Assembly: GCA_013388685.1 (NCBI GenBank) | Contig: JACAET010000052.1 | Span: 124,001 to 188,000, forward strand | From: Chloroflexota bacterium | GTDB lineage: Bacteria; Chloroflexota; Anaerolineae; Anaerolineales; Villigracilaceae | Length of the DNA: 64,000 nt | Direction of reading: 5' to 3' | Shown here: positions 20,567 through 27,755 of the stretch, one piece after another | Numbering within the stretch: the stretch's first letter is position 1 | Layout: the number at the start of each line of letters is the position of its first letter | The notes under the pieces: generated by a model | What the model was told of the DNA's origin: nothing | The model's database searches: none | The model's input: the letters and a program-made list of their open reading frames with translations, nothing else | Program-made: the position numbers and the translations under genes

Positions 20567-20664
20567 AGAGAGTGTCTGAAAACCCAATAGTCTCTGCGGA
20601 GGCGCAAAAAGAGTGCATCCTGCGCATTGGAAAGTTTGTGTTGACGACTTTTCAGATACTTTCT
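20567..20664. repeat. MITE-like element with 16-bp inverted ends
   Basis: Left end AGAGAGTGTCTGAAAA (20567-20582) and right end (complement AGAAAGTATCTGAAAA, 20649-20664) match at 14 of 16 positions across 98 bases of non-coding sequence. Related ends bound 39330-39491, and a lone AGTGTCTGAAAA lies at 34577-34588. Confidence 0.55.
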
Positions 20665-20729
20665 GAAGGATGGGCGCTGTTCGTCGTTTGTAGTTTGCCT
20701 TCAAAGATATGGTAAAATCGCCTGCGCCT

Positions 20730-20814
20730 GGAGGGATGGCCGAGCGGCTGAAGGCGCATGTCTTGAAAACATGTTTGGGTCACACCAACGTGGGTTCGAA
20801 TCCCACTCCCTCCG
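20730..20814 (+). tRNA. tRNA-Ser (anticodon TGA)
   Basis: Acceptor GGAGGGA pairs with TCCCTCC, with discriminator G814. The anticodon loop CTTGAAA gives TGA (reads UCA). A long variable arm typical of type II serine tRNAs and a normal T-loop TTCGAAT are present. CCA is not encoded. A37 fits modification by MiaB. Confidence 0.97.
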
Positions 20815-20854
20815 CTGAGAGTTGCAAGTTGGCCTGTTGACAGGTTTCAGGTTG

Positions 20855-20860
20855 TATAAT
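20855..20860 (+). promoter_or_regulatory. -10 box upstream of tRNA-Ser(GCT)
   Basis: TATAAT lies 44 bases before the second tRNA, inside a spacer with a 9-bp inverted repeat (TTTCAGGTT with AACCTGAAA). TTGACA at 20837-20842 is too close (12 bases) to be a normal -35 partner. Confidence 0.4.
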
Positions 20861-20904
20861 AAACATGTCAACATTCAAACCTGAAAACTTTCAAATAAAG
20901 TATT

Positions 20905-20995
20905 GGGGAGGTGCCAGAGTGGTCGAATGGGGCCGCCTGCTAAGCGGTTACTGGGGCGAAATCCTCAGTCGCAGGTTCGAATCCTGTCCTCCCCG
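20905..20995 (+). tRNA. tRNA-Ser (anticodon GCT)
   Basis: Acceptor GGGGAGG pairs with CCTCCCC, with discriminator G995. The anticodon loop CTGCTAA gives GCT (reads AGC/AGU). The long variable arm and the T-loop TTCGAAT are clear. CCA is not encoded. Confidence 0.97.
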
Positions 20996-20997
20996 CT

Positions 20998-21024
20998 AAA
21001 ACACGTCCGTGAGGGCGTGTTTTT
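20998..21024 (+). terminator. Terminator after tRNA-Ser(GCT)
   Basis: AAAACACG (20998-21005) pairs with CGTGTTTT (21016-21023), with a ten-base loop and a T-run, directly after the tRNA. Confidence 0.8.
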
Positions 21025-21178
21025 GTATGCGTTCGGTCGCTGGTCCCCGCAGGGGGGATGGTATTTCCCTCAAGGGGACGATGTCGAATCCTATACTTAG
21101 ATTTGCACGACGAGCAACATGCCCGAGCAATCGGATGCGTTTTCGTTATAATCAACGCCATCAAATCAAGGAAAAAAC

Positions 21179-22483
21179 ATGAACCGCGCTCTCATTCTCT
21201 CGCTTCTCGTTCTGGCAATTCTTTCCGCCTGCGGACCCGGCACATCCCCCACGCCGGTGGCAGACGCCGTGTTCGTGGATCCCGGCACAGACCTGGGTCC
21301 GATCAGCCCGTATCTCTTCGGCACAAACTATGGTCCCATGCATGCGGTAACGCTCGAGGTCATGCCGCTCGTCGAAGAGGCGGGATTCACCGTTCTGCGT
21401 TTTCCCGGCGGAGCCTGGACAGACGCGGCAGACATGAAGCCATTTCAGATTGATCAACTGATGGCTTTTGCTGAACAGGTAAACGCCATGCCCACCATCA
21501 GTGTGCGCCTGCTGGAAGGCAAGCCGGAGACCGCCGCGGAACTCGTCCGCTACACCAACATCCAGAAGAAATATGGGGTCGTGTATTGGAGCATCGGCAA
21601 TGAACCGAATCTTTTCACCGATTTGGGACAGGCGGATTACGATTACACCATCGAAATGCTCAACGAGAATTGGCGTGCCATTGCACTGGCCATGAAGGAG
21701 ACCGACCCAACCATCAAGTTAATGGGACCCGAACTCAGTCAGTGGAACGAGAGTTACGACACCACGCCGAAGGACGCTTCCGGACGCGACTGGATGACCG
21801 AATTTCTGAAAGTCAACGGCGATCTCGTGGATATTGTCACCGTTCACCGCTACCCGATGTATTCGCCCGCCAACGGACCGGTCACCGCCGAACAACTGCG
21901 CGCGAACACCCGCAAATGGGTCGGCGAAGTGGAATATCTGCGAGCGCTTGTAAAAGACACCACAGGACGCGAGCTTCCCATTGCGATTACGGAACTCAAT
22001 TCAGACCCCAGCAGCGCCCAATTGCAGGATTTCTCCCCGGACTCCTTCTACAATGCCCTCTGGTACGCGGATGTCCTGGGGCAGTTGATGAACGCGGATG
22101 TCTTCATGGTCAACCAATGGGTGTTGTCACAGCGCAGCACAGGATTGGGGTTGTTCAAAGGGAGTGAGGTTCGTCCGACTTTTTATGTATTCCCGCTGTA
22201 TAAAAATTTCGGCCGCCAGCAGGTCTATGCCGCTTCGGGCGTTACGGACGTGGACATCTTTGCCGCCACGCGCGACGACGGCGCACTGACCGTCATGATC
22301 ATCAATCTGTCGGATGAGGAACAAAAAATACCCCTGCAAATCAACGGGAGGAAAGCGACCGAAGCGGAGGTTTGGCTTCTGGATGCAACACATCACGCCG
22401 AAAAGATGGGCATACAGCCGTTCGCGTCGGGCGGCAGCGTGACATTACCCGCACGTTCGGCAACGTTGTACGTGATCGAATAA
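21179..22483 (+). CDS. Lipoprotein with GH-A clan glycosidase-like barrel (GH39/GH51-like)
   Basis: 434 residues. The signal peptide ends in AILSAC, indicating lipid anchoring. The barrel carries two glutamates in clan GH-A positions: SIGNEPN (acid/base) near residue 140 and IAITELNS (nucleophile) near 265. A C-terminal beta domain (about 350-434) resembles those of arabinofuranosidase and xylosidase families. LRFPGGAWTD is also typical. It probably cleaves a plant or microbial glycan outside the cytoplasm; the substrate is unknown. TATAAT lies at 21147-21152 and AAGGA before the ATG. It is monocistronic, with a strong terminator behind it. Confidence 0.78.
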   Translation: MNRALILSLLVLAILSACGPGTSPTPVADAVFVDPGTDLGPISPYLFGTNYGPMHAVTLEVMPLVEEAGFTVLRFPGGAWTDAADMKPFQIDQLMAFAEQVNAMPTISVRLLEGKPETAAELVRYTNIQKKYGVVYWSIGNEPNLFTDLGQADYDYTIEMLNENWRAIALAMKETDPTIKLMGPELSQWNESYDTTPKDASGRDWMTEFLKVNGDLVDIVTVHRYPMYSPANGPVTAEQLRANTRKWVGEVEYLRALVKDTTGRELPIAITELNSDPSSAQLQDFSPDSFYNALWYADVLGQLMNADVFMVNQWVLSQRSTGLGLFKGSEVRPTFYVFPLYKNFGRQQVYAASGVTDVDIFAATRDDGALTVMIINLSDEEQKIPLQINGRKATEAEVWLLDATHHAEKMGIQPFASGGSVTLPARSATLYVIE

Positions 22484-22484
22484 A

Positions 22485-22521
22485 AGAACTTCCCGAAGGT
22501 TTCGAGCCTTCGAGAAGTTCT
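22485..22521 (+). terminator. Hairpin terminator after the glycosidase-like gene
   Basis: AGAACTTC (22485-22492) pairs with GAAGTTCT (22514-22521), and the inner CGAAGG pairs with CCTTCG. Sequence after it is moderately T-rich. Confidence 0.7.
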
Positions 22522-22628
22522 CTATTTCAGGCTTAGACACACATCCGCCGCCGCGTCCCTTGCGCTTGAACGCCGCCGCCCTCCACGCGTGGAGGGCGGC
22601 GGGTTTCGATTCGGTTGTCGGGTCAGCA

Positions 22629-22868
22629 TTAAACCTGCTCGGCGATCATCCCCTTGAGCAGGTGCTCTTCCAAAGCCATGGTATGGGCGCACCTCTTGTG
22701 GGTAAGAAAGAATTCGCAATCGCAGTTAAAAACGCCGTTGTCGAAGATGACATGGTGGTCGTTGTTGTCGCCATGGAAGGTAAGATCGAACTTGTTGAAT
22801 CGGAAGCGCTTGGGGTCTTCGGCATAGCGTTTTGCCTTTTCACGTTTTCCAATCAGTCCGTAGTCCAT
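22629..22868 (-). CDS. SWIM zinc-finger mini-protein
   Basis: 79 residues. The start MDYGLIGKREKAKRY follows AAGGAG. The C-terminal half contains CDCEFFLTHKRCAHTM, a CxCx(n)CxH pattern of SWIM zinc fingers, which bind nucleic acid or protein partners. Usually SWIM is part of a larger protein; here it is almost the whole chain. The N-terminal part is basic and beta-rich. It lies between two terminators and is probably transcribed alone. The function is unknown. Confidence 0.8.
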   Translation of the reverse strand: MDYGLIGKREKAKRYAEDPKRFRFNKFDLTFHGDNNDHHVIFDNGVFNCDCEFFLTHKRCAHTMALEEHLLKGMIAEQV

Positions 22869-22899
22869 AGGGCACTCCTTTTTATAGGGTTGAAAACAA

Positions 22900-22927
22900 A
22901 AAGGCACGCAGTGAGGCGCGTGCCTTT
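22900..22927 (-). terminator. Terminator of the MFS gene
   Basis: A 10-bp perfect stem (22900-22909 with 22918-22927). On the minus strand it is followed by TTTTTGTTTT. Confidence 0.85.
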
Positions 22928-23035
22928 ATCAACAAATCGGTATGTGAACCATCGTTCGCATGTCAACAGTATAGTACGTTTCCCGGCGCAAGTCAACGGG
23001 AAATTGCGAACCGTATGGAAATCGCAAGGTAATCG

Positions 23036-24277
23036 TCAGTCTGCTGTTGCCCCCGCCAGGATGGGTTCTTCTCCGTTATAGATGAGCAGGGCGGGCCATT
23101 TGCGGACAATGAGCGCCATGCCAAGGACACATGCAATCCCGCCGCTGACGATGGCAAACGGCGCGCCGAACAACTGCGCCACAAGCCCCGCCTCCACCTC
23201 CCCCAGTTGCGGTCCGCCCTGGAAAAAGATCTGGTTGATGCTGGTCATGCGCCCGCGGATATGGTCGGGAGTCTGCAGTTGACGAATGGTATTGCGGATG
23301 ATCGTGCTGACCGAATCCGCCGCGCCGGTGACTGCCAAAGCGCTCCATGCCACGACAAAGGAACTGCTCAGCCCAAATAAGACGGTTGCAACGCCGAAAA
23401 CAACCACCGACCCCAGAAAGAGCGGTCCTTGGCGCCTCAATTCCCGGACCTGGGAAACGACCAGCGCCGCAAGCACCGCTCCCACCGATTGCGCCGCAGA
23501 AAGCCAGCCGTACTCGATCACGCCCACGTTGAGAACGTCCACCGCGATGATGGGCATGAGGGTGTTGGCGGAAGCAAAGAAAGTGGCAACAAAATCGAGG
23601 AGCATGGTGGAAAGGATGATCGGTTTATTGACGATAAAGCGGATGCCCTCCCGAATGGCTTCCCAACTGACCGCTTTCGCATGCCCGGCAACCTTTTGCG
23701 GCACGTCGCCGATCAGGATCAACGCAAGGATGACCGCCAGAAAGGAGCCGGCGTTGATGTAGTACACCGCTTCCTGCCCGCCGTAGGCAATGGCAAAGCC
23801 CGAAAGCGCGGGACCGATGATGGAACCGGTTTGAAAAGCGAGGGAGGTCATGCTGAAGGCGTTGGGCAGGTCTTTGGCGGGAACCAGGTTGGGGACGAGC
23901 GCCTGACGCGCCGGTCCATCGAAGGCAACCGCGATGGCTTGGAGAGCCGTCAGAACGTAGATATGCCAGACGGTAATGTGCCTAAATTGGGTGAACAGCC
24001 CCAGTGTCAGGGCAATGAGCGCCGCTGAAGTCTGCGTGAGGAAGATGATTCTTCGGCGGTTGAACGAGTCGGCAATGGCGCCGCCAATCAGCGAAAAGAC
24101 GATGACCGGCAGAATGCGCGCCAGCCCCACGCCGCCCAGGGCAATGGGCTCATCCGTCAGGGTGCGAATGTGCCAGAAGATTGCCCAAATTTGCATTTGG
24201 GTTCCGGCAATGGAGATGAGAAGCCCCAGCCAGAGGTAGAAAAAGCGGCGGTGTTTGAGGGAAGGAGGAATTCGCAT
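23036..24277 (-). CDS. MFS transporter (EntS-like exporter family)
   Basis: 413 residues with about 12 hydrophobic segments. The N-terminal RRFFYLWLGLLISIAGTQMQ, the loop DSFNRRRIIFLTQ, and GPARQALVPNLVPAKDLPNA between helices 4 and 5 match the MFS_3 group, which includes the enterobactin exporter EntS and many multidrug or macrolide effluxers. The substrate cannot be told. TACACT ends five bases before the ATG on the minus strand, suggesting a near-leaderless start. A strong terminator follows. Confidence 0.88.
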   Translation of the reverse strand: MRIPPSLKHRRFFYLWLGLLISIAGTQMQIWAIFWHIRTLTDEPIALGGVGLARILPVIVFSLIGGAIADSFNRRRIIFLTQTSAALIALTLGLFTQFRHITVWHIYVLTALQAIAVAFDGPARQALVPNLVPAKDLPNAFSMTSLAFQTGSIIGPALSGFAIAYGGQEAVYYINAGSFLAVILALILIGDVPQKVAGHAKAVSWEAIREGIRFIVNKPIILSTMLLDFVATFFASANTLMPIIAVDVLNVGVIEYGWLSAAQSVGAVLAALVVSQVRELRRQGPLFLGSVVVFGVATVLFGLSSSFVVAWSALAVTGAADSVSTIIRNTIRQLQTPDHIRGRMTSINQIFFQGGPQLGEVEAGLVAQLFGAPFAIVSGGIACVLGMALIVRKWPALLIYNGEEPILAGATAD

Positions 24278-24316
24278 GTTTCAGTGTATGTTCTTTGGTA
24301 TTGGATGATGCACAAG

Positions 24317-24386
24317 TAGTGACCGGTAATCAGTAATCAGTACCGATGACCGCCCCCTATTGACTGATGACTGCTTACTGACAACT
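24317..24386. repeat. Intergenic hairpin built from CAGTAATCAGTA words
   Basis: The tandem words ATCAGTA ATCAGTA are followed by partly complementary TGACTGATGACTG and TTACTGA. It lies between nadE and the MFS gene and resembles dispersed low-complexity hairpins elsewhere in the window. Confidence 0.35.
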
Positions 24387-24389
24387 GGA

Positions 24390-25211
24390 TCAGGTTCCCC
24401 AGTCGCGCAGGTAGAGGAAGTCGTAGCCGACGGTGCGGTTGCTCAACTTGGCAATCGGCGGCATCATGCGCTTGAACTGATTGCGGCGGACGCGGGCAAT
24501 GACAACGTTGACGAAAGCGACGTCGAAACCTTCTTCGATGCATTCCTGCGGGCTGTAGCGCTGATCCACCAGCAGGTAGAGGAGTTTGTCCACCTGTTCG
24601 TAGGTGAAGCCCAGTTCGCCTTCGTCAGTCTGTCCCTGCCACAGGTCGGCGGAGGGCGGTTTCTCGAGGATGGGCGCCGGGACGCCGAGGGCGCGGGACA
24701 ATTGCCGCACCTGGGTCTTGTACAGGTCGCCGATGGGGTTGATGGCAGACGCCATGTCGCCCCACAGGGTGGAGTAGCCCAGCAGGATTTCAGTTTTGTT
24801 ACTCGTGCCAATTGCCAGACCTTTGAACGTTTCGGTTTTGTCGTACAACACAATCATGCGCATGCGCGCCAGGATGTTTCCCTTGCGAACGTTGGAGATG
24901 TTCGGGTCGCGCTGGATGAGCGGCTCTGCCATGGGGGTGATGTCAATCGTCTCGCTCTGGACCTGAAACTGGTCAATCAGCAACCGGGCATGTTCCAGCG
25001 AATCGGGCGAGGAGGTGCGGTACGGCAGGCACAGGGCAAGGACATTTTCCGCGCCAAGCGCTTCGACTGCCAGGACGAGCGACAACGCCGAGTCCAACCC
25101 GCCGGAGAGATTGACAACAGCGCGCGAATATCCCACGCGCGTCACCTCCGAGCGGATGAAGGAGGTCAGAATCTCACGGGCAACGTCGGTATTAATCGTC
25201 AGGTCAACCAC
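24390..25211 (-). CDS. nadE: NAD synthetase, synthetase subunit
   Basis: 273 residues. The PP-loop SGGLDSALSLVLAVE begins near residue 36. GTSNKTEILLGYSTLWGD and ALGVPAPILEKPPSADLW are NadE signatures for deamido-NAD and ATP. It converts deamido-NAD to NAD. The amidotransferase domain normally fused at the N-terminus is absent, but the gene immediately upstream encodes exactly that domain and overlaps this one by eight bases, so the pair should work as a two-subunit glutamine-dependent synthetase. Confidence 0.93.
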   Translation of the reverse strand: MVDLTINTDVAREILTSFIRSEVTRVGYSRAVVNLSGGLDSALSLVLAVEALGAENVLALCLPYRTSSPDSLEHARLLIDQFQVQSETIDITPMAEPLIQRDPNISNVRKGNILARMRMIVLYDKTETFKGLAIGTSNKTEILLGYSTLWGDMASAINPIGDLYKTQVRQLSRALGVPAPILEKPPSADLWQGQTDEGELGFTYEQVDKLLYLLVDQRYSPQECIEEGFDVAFVNVVIARVRRNQFKRMMPPIAKLSNRTVGYDFLYLRDWGT

Positions 25212-26055
25212 GGGATAAAATCCTGTTCAATTCTTTTTGGACAAGGGCAGTCCGTTCGTCGCGCAGGAGCGGCAGGCGGGCGCGCGTGCGGCGGAGTTGG
25301 TTCAGGTCCAGTGCGGCGAGGGTCAGCGCCTCCTCGAAGTAAGGACCCTGAGCGATGAGTTCCCCGTTCGGGTCGTTGACCGTCGCCCCACCCCAGAACA
25401 ACAAGCCATCCTCAAAGCCGACGCGGTTACAGTGCACCACAAACGACGTGAACATGCTAGCATACGCCTTGCTGACACGTTCCACCCAGCGGGCAGATTC
25501 GAGTTTCTCGCGGTCGTTCAGCCCACGGCCGGGGGAGGCGGAGGAGAAGAGCATGATGTCAGCGCCGTCGAGCCAGAGCAGGTAGGGGGGCGAGGCGTGC
25601 CAAAAGTCCTCGCAGATCAACATCCCGACGCGCCCAAAGCGCGTATCGAACGAGCGAACAGAGTCGCCCCAGGCAAAGAAGCGCCCTTCGTCAAAAAGTC
25701 CGTAGGTGGGCAGGTAAACCTTGTGATGGACGTGAAGGACTTTTCCGCCCGAAAGGTAGGCGGAGGCGATGTAGAAGCGGTGACGGGAGTCTTCGTCCAC
25801 GAAGCCGACGACAAGGTCCAAATGGTGAGACGCCTGGAGGAGATGCCTGAAGACCGGGTCGTCGTCCGTCGGTTTGTGGGCAACGGAGGCAACCAGATCC
25901 TGCAGGACGTATCCCGTCAGGGAAAGTTCGGGGAAGATAAGCAAATCGGCTTTTTGGGCTTTTGCCTGTTCGATATAATGTATATGCTTCTCGAGGTTGG
26001 CTTCGACGTCCCCCAGCTTGGTGGCGATCTGCGCGAGGGCAAGGTTGAGTTTCAT
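25204..26055 (-). CDS. Nitrilase-family glutaminase partner of NadE
   Basis: 283 residues starting MKLNLALAQIATKLGD; TAAGAT (minus strand, 26064-26069) lies eight bases before it. The Glu-Lys-Cys triad is present: Glu in FPELSLTGY, Lys in HHKVYLPTYG, Cys in LICEDFWH. ELSLTGY and CEDFWH are the forms seen in the glutaminase domain of long NadE. The last eight bases overlap the nadE start, implying translational coupling. It probably supplies ammonia from glutamine to NadE. Confidence 0.9.
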   Translation of the reverse strand: MKLNLALAQIATKLGDVEANLEKHIHYIEQAKAQKADLLIFPELSLTGYVLQDLVASVAHKPTDDDPVFRHLLQASHHLDLVVGFVDEDSRHRFYIASAYLSGGKVLHVHHKVYLPTYGLFDEGRFFAWGDSVRSFDTRFGRVGMLICEDFWHASPPYLLWLDGADIMLFSSASPGRGLNDREKLESARWVERVSKAYASMFTSFVVHCNRVGFEDGLLFWGGATVNDPNGELIAQGPYFEEALTLAALDLNQLRRTRARLPLLRDERTALVQKELNRILSRG

Positions 26056-26086
26056 CGGTGCGAATCTTACCACTTAAACCTAAAAC

Positions 26087-26119
26087 AGACTTCCGAAGTC
26101 TGGGAGACTTCGGAAGTCT
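26087..26119. repeat. Perfect 15-bp inverted repeat
   Basis: AGACTTCCGAAGTCT (26087-26101) and its exact complement (26105-26119) flank GGG. Each arm is itself almost palindromic. The word recurs inside acnA (14479-14512), and TTCCGAAGTCT occurs once more at 4788-4798. Confidence 0.7.
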
Positions 26120-26125
26120 TGAGGA

Positions 26126-26179
26126 TGGCGGGAAGGGAGGCATTCGAATATCACCCCCTCCATGGGGGCGCTCGGTGGA
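26126..26179 (-). pseudogene. Degenerate tRNA-Ser 3' remnant
   Basis: On the minus strand, bases 26148 to 26126 repeat the T-loop, T-stem, acceptor, G and CCA of tRNA-Ser(CGA) with one mismatch in 23. TCCACCGAG of the variable arm is also kept (26171-26179), but about 22 bases including a CCCCC/GGGGG hairpin replace the 5' T-stem. It lies just downstream of the intact tRNA. Confidence 0.65.
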
Positions 26180-26181
26180 AA

Positions 26182-26206
26182 ACAAAAACGCGCCCTTGCG
26201 GACGCG
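26182..26206 (-). terminator. Terminator of tRNA-Ser(CGA)
   Basis: A 7-bp stem (26200-26206 with 26189-26195) with a GCAA tetraloop, followed on the minus strand by TTTTTGTTTT. Confidence 0.75.
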
Positions 26207-26211
26207 CTCTC

Positions 26212-26301
26212 TGGCGGGAAGGGAGGGATTCGAACCCTCGGTGGACCGGAGCCCACAACGGTTTTCGAGACCGTCCCATTCAACCACTCTGGCACCTTCC
26301 C
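26212..26301 (-). tRNA. tRNA-Ser (anticodon CGA), CCA encoded
   Basis: Acceptor GGGAAGG pairs with CCTTCCC, then G and an encoded CCA (26214-26212). The anticodon loop CTCGAAA gives CGA (reads UCG). A long variable arm and T-loop TTCGAAT are present. The other two tRNA-Ser genes in the window do not encode CCA. Confidence 0.97.
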
Positions 26302-26356
26302 AAATTCAGTGTCACGTGTCAAGTCGCAAGTGTCACGTAAGCGGCGAGATTATAAC

Positions 26357-27754
26357 TTAAATTTCGGCGCTGGAATGCAGTTCGGGATAGTACACCTCGC
26401 GCATTGACCTTTCCTTCAGTTTTTCGGTCAGAACCATGGCGGGTTTTTCTTCGCCATGCACGAGGAAAACCTTTTTGGCTGTCTTCCTGACCACAGTGGC
26501 ATAGTCCACGAGCAGGTTTTGCCCGGCGTGACCGGATAATCCGCCGATGGTGGCGATTTCGGCTTTGACGGTGTAAGGCTCGCCAAATATCTTCACATGC
26601 TTCTCACGGTCGGCAAGGCGGCGCCCCAGGGTGTGCGGCGCCTGCCATGAGACGATGCAAATGGTATTCTTCGGGTTCTCGATGTTGTTGCGCAGATGGT
26701 GCAAAATGCGTCCCGTTTCTGCCATGCCGGAGGCGGAGATGATGATCATCGGGTCTTTGCGCTCGTTCAGCGCCTTGGATTCCTCCACCGAGCGGATGTA
26801 GGTCAGCATCTTGAAATCCAGCGCGGGATGACGCGCCTCCTCCACAAACTGACGTGTCTCCGCATCGAAACATTCGGGGTGTTTTCTGAAAATATCCGAA
26901 GCGTTCACCGCCAGAGGGCTGTCCACAAAGACCGGCACGCGCGGCACGCCGTTCTCGAACATCATGATGTTCAGGTTGTAAACCAGTTCCTGCGTGCGCC
27001 CTACCGCAAACGCCGGAATAATCACCTTTCCGCCGCGCTGGAGGGTGCGGGAAACGACCTCACGAAACTCCTCAAATGCCTGCGAGGGGTCGTGGTGTGA
27101 TTTATCGCCATACGTGGATTCCATCAGGAGATAATCCACATTCTCCGGAGGAAGGACGGGGTCGCGCAGCAGTGGAAGTTTATACCGCCCAATATCTCCG
27201 GAAAACCAGAAGCGAATCTTCCTTCCTTTCTCCACGATTTCCAGCGAAACCGCCGCCGAACCCAGAATATGCCCTGCCTCAACCAGCCACGCCGTCACGC
27301 CGGGGATAACCTCGAAAGGCTCGTCATACTCCATGCCGCGAAGCAAATCCGCCGCCTGCGCCGCGTCGGCTTCGGTATAGAGCGGTTCGATGGGTTCTTC
27401 GCCGCGCGCTGCGCGCTTCCTGTTCACGAACTCCGCATCCGCCTCCTGAATGCGCCCGGAGTCTGCCATCATGATCGCCGCCAGGTCAGCCGTCGCTTTC
27501 GTGGCGTAAATGGGACCCTGATAGCCGCTCTTCACCAGGTTGGGCAGGTTGCCGCAATGGTCAATGTGCGCGTGCGAAAGGATGACCGCCTCCACCGTGC
27601 GCGGGTCGTAGGCGAAGTTCAAGTTGCGGGCGTAGGTATCGTCTCTTCGTCCCTGATACAGCCCGCAGTCCAGAAGGAGGCGGTGTCCGTTCACTTCCAG
27701 CAGATGCTGGCTGCCCGTCACCGTTTGCGCCGCGCCGTGAAAGAAGAGCCGCAT
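26357..27754 (-). CDS. MBL-fold beta-CASP ribonuclease (CPSF73/YSH1-like)
   Basis: 465 residues. Metallo-beta-lactamase motifs: HAHIDHCGN (two-metal site), EAGHILGSAA, and FSGDIGR. The beta-CASP insert follows (FAVGRTQELVYNL, SASGMAETGRILHHL), then GLSGHAGQNLLVDY in the C-terminal RMMBL region. This family cleaves RNA endo- and/or exonucleolytically. It starts one base after the stop of RNase D, in an apparent operon rimI-rnd-this gene. Confidence 0.92.
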   Translation of the reverse strand: MRLFFHGAAQTVTGSQHLLEVNGHRLLLDCGLYQGRRDDTYARNLNFAYDPRTVEAVILSHAHIDHCGNLPNLVKSGYQGPIYATKATADLAAIMMADSGRIQEADAEFVNRKRAARGEEPIEPLYTEADAAQAADLLRGMEYDEPFEVIPGVTAWLVEAGHILGSAAVSLEIVEKGRKIRFWFSGDIGRYKLPLLRDPVLPPENVDYLLMESTYGDKSHHDPSQAFEEFREVVSRTLQRGGKVIIPAFAVGRTQELVYNLNIMMFENGVPRVPVFVDSPLAVNASDIFRKHPECFDAETRQFVEEARHPALDFKMLTYIRSVEESKALNERKDPMIIISASGMAETGRILHHLRNNIENPKNTICIVSWQAPHTLGRRLADREKHVKIFGEPYTVKAEIATIGGLSGHAGQNLLVDYATVVRKTAKKVFLVHGEEKPAMVLTEKLKERSMREVYYPELHSSAEI

Positions 27755-27755
27755 T

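Noticed and set aside
20837..20860. TTGACA plus TATAAT as a full promoter for tRNA-Ser(GCT)
   Set aside because: The 12-base spacing is too short for a normal sigma-A promoter; only the -10 box is reported.
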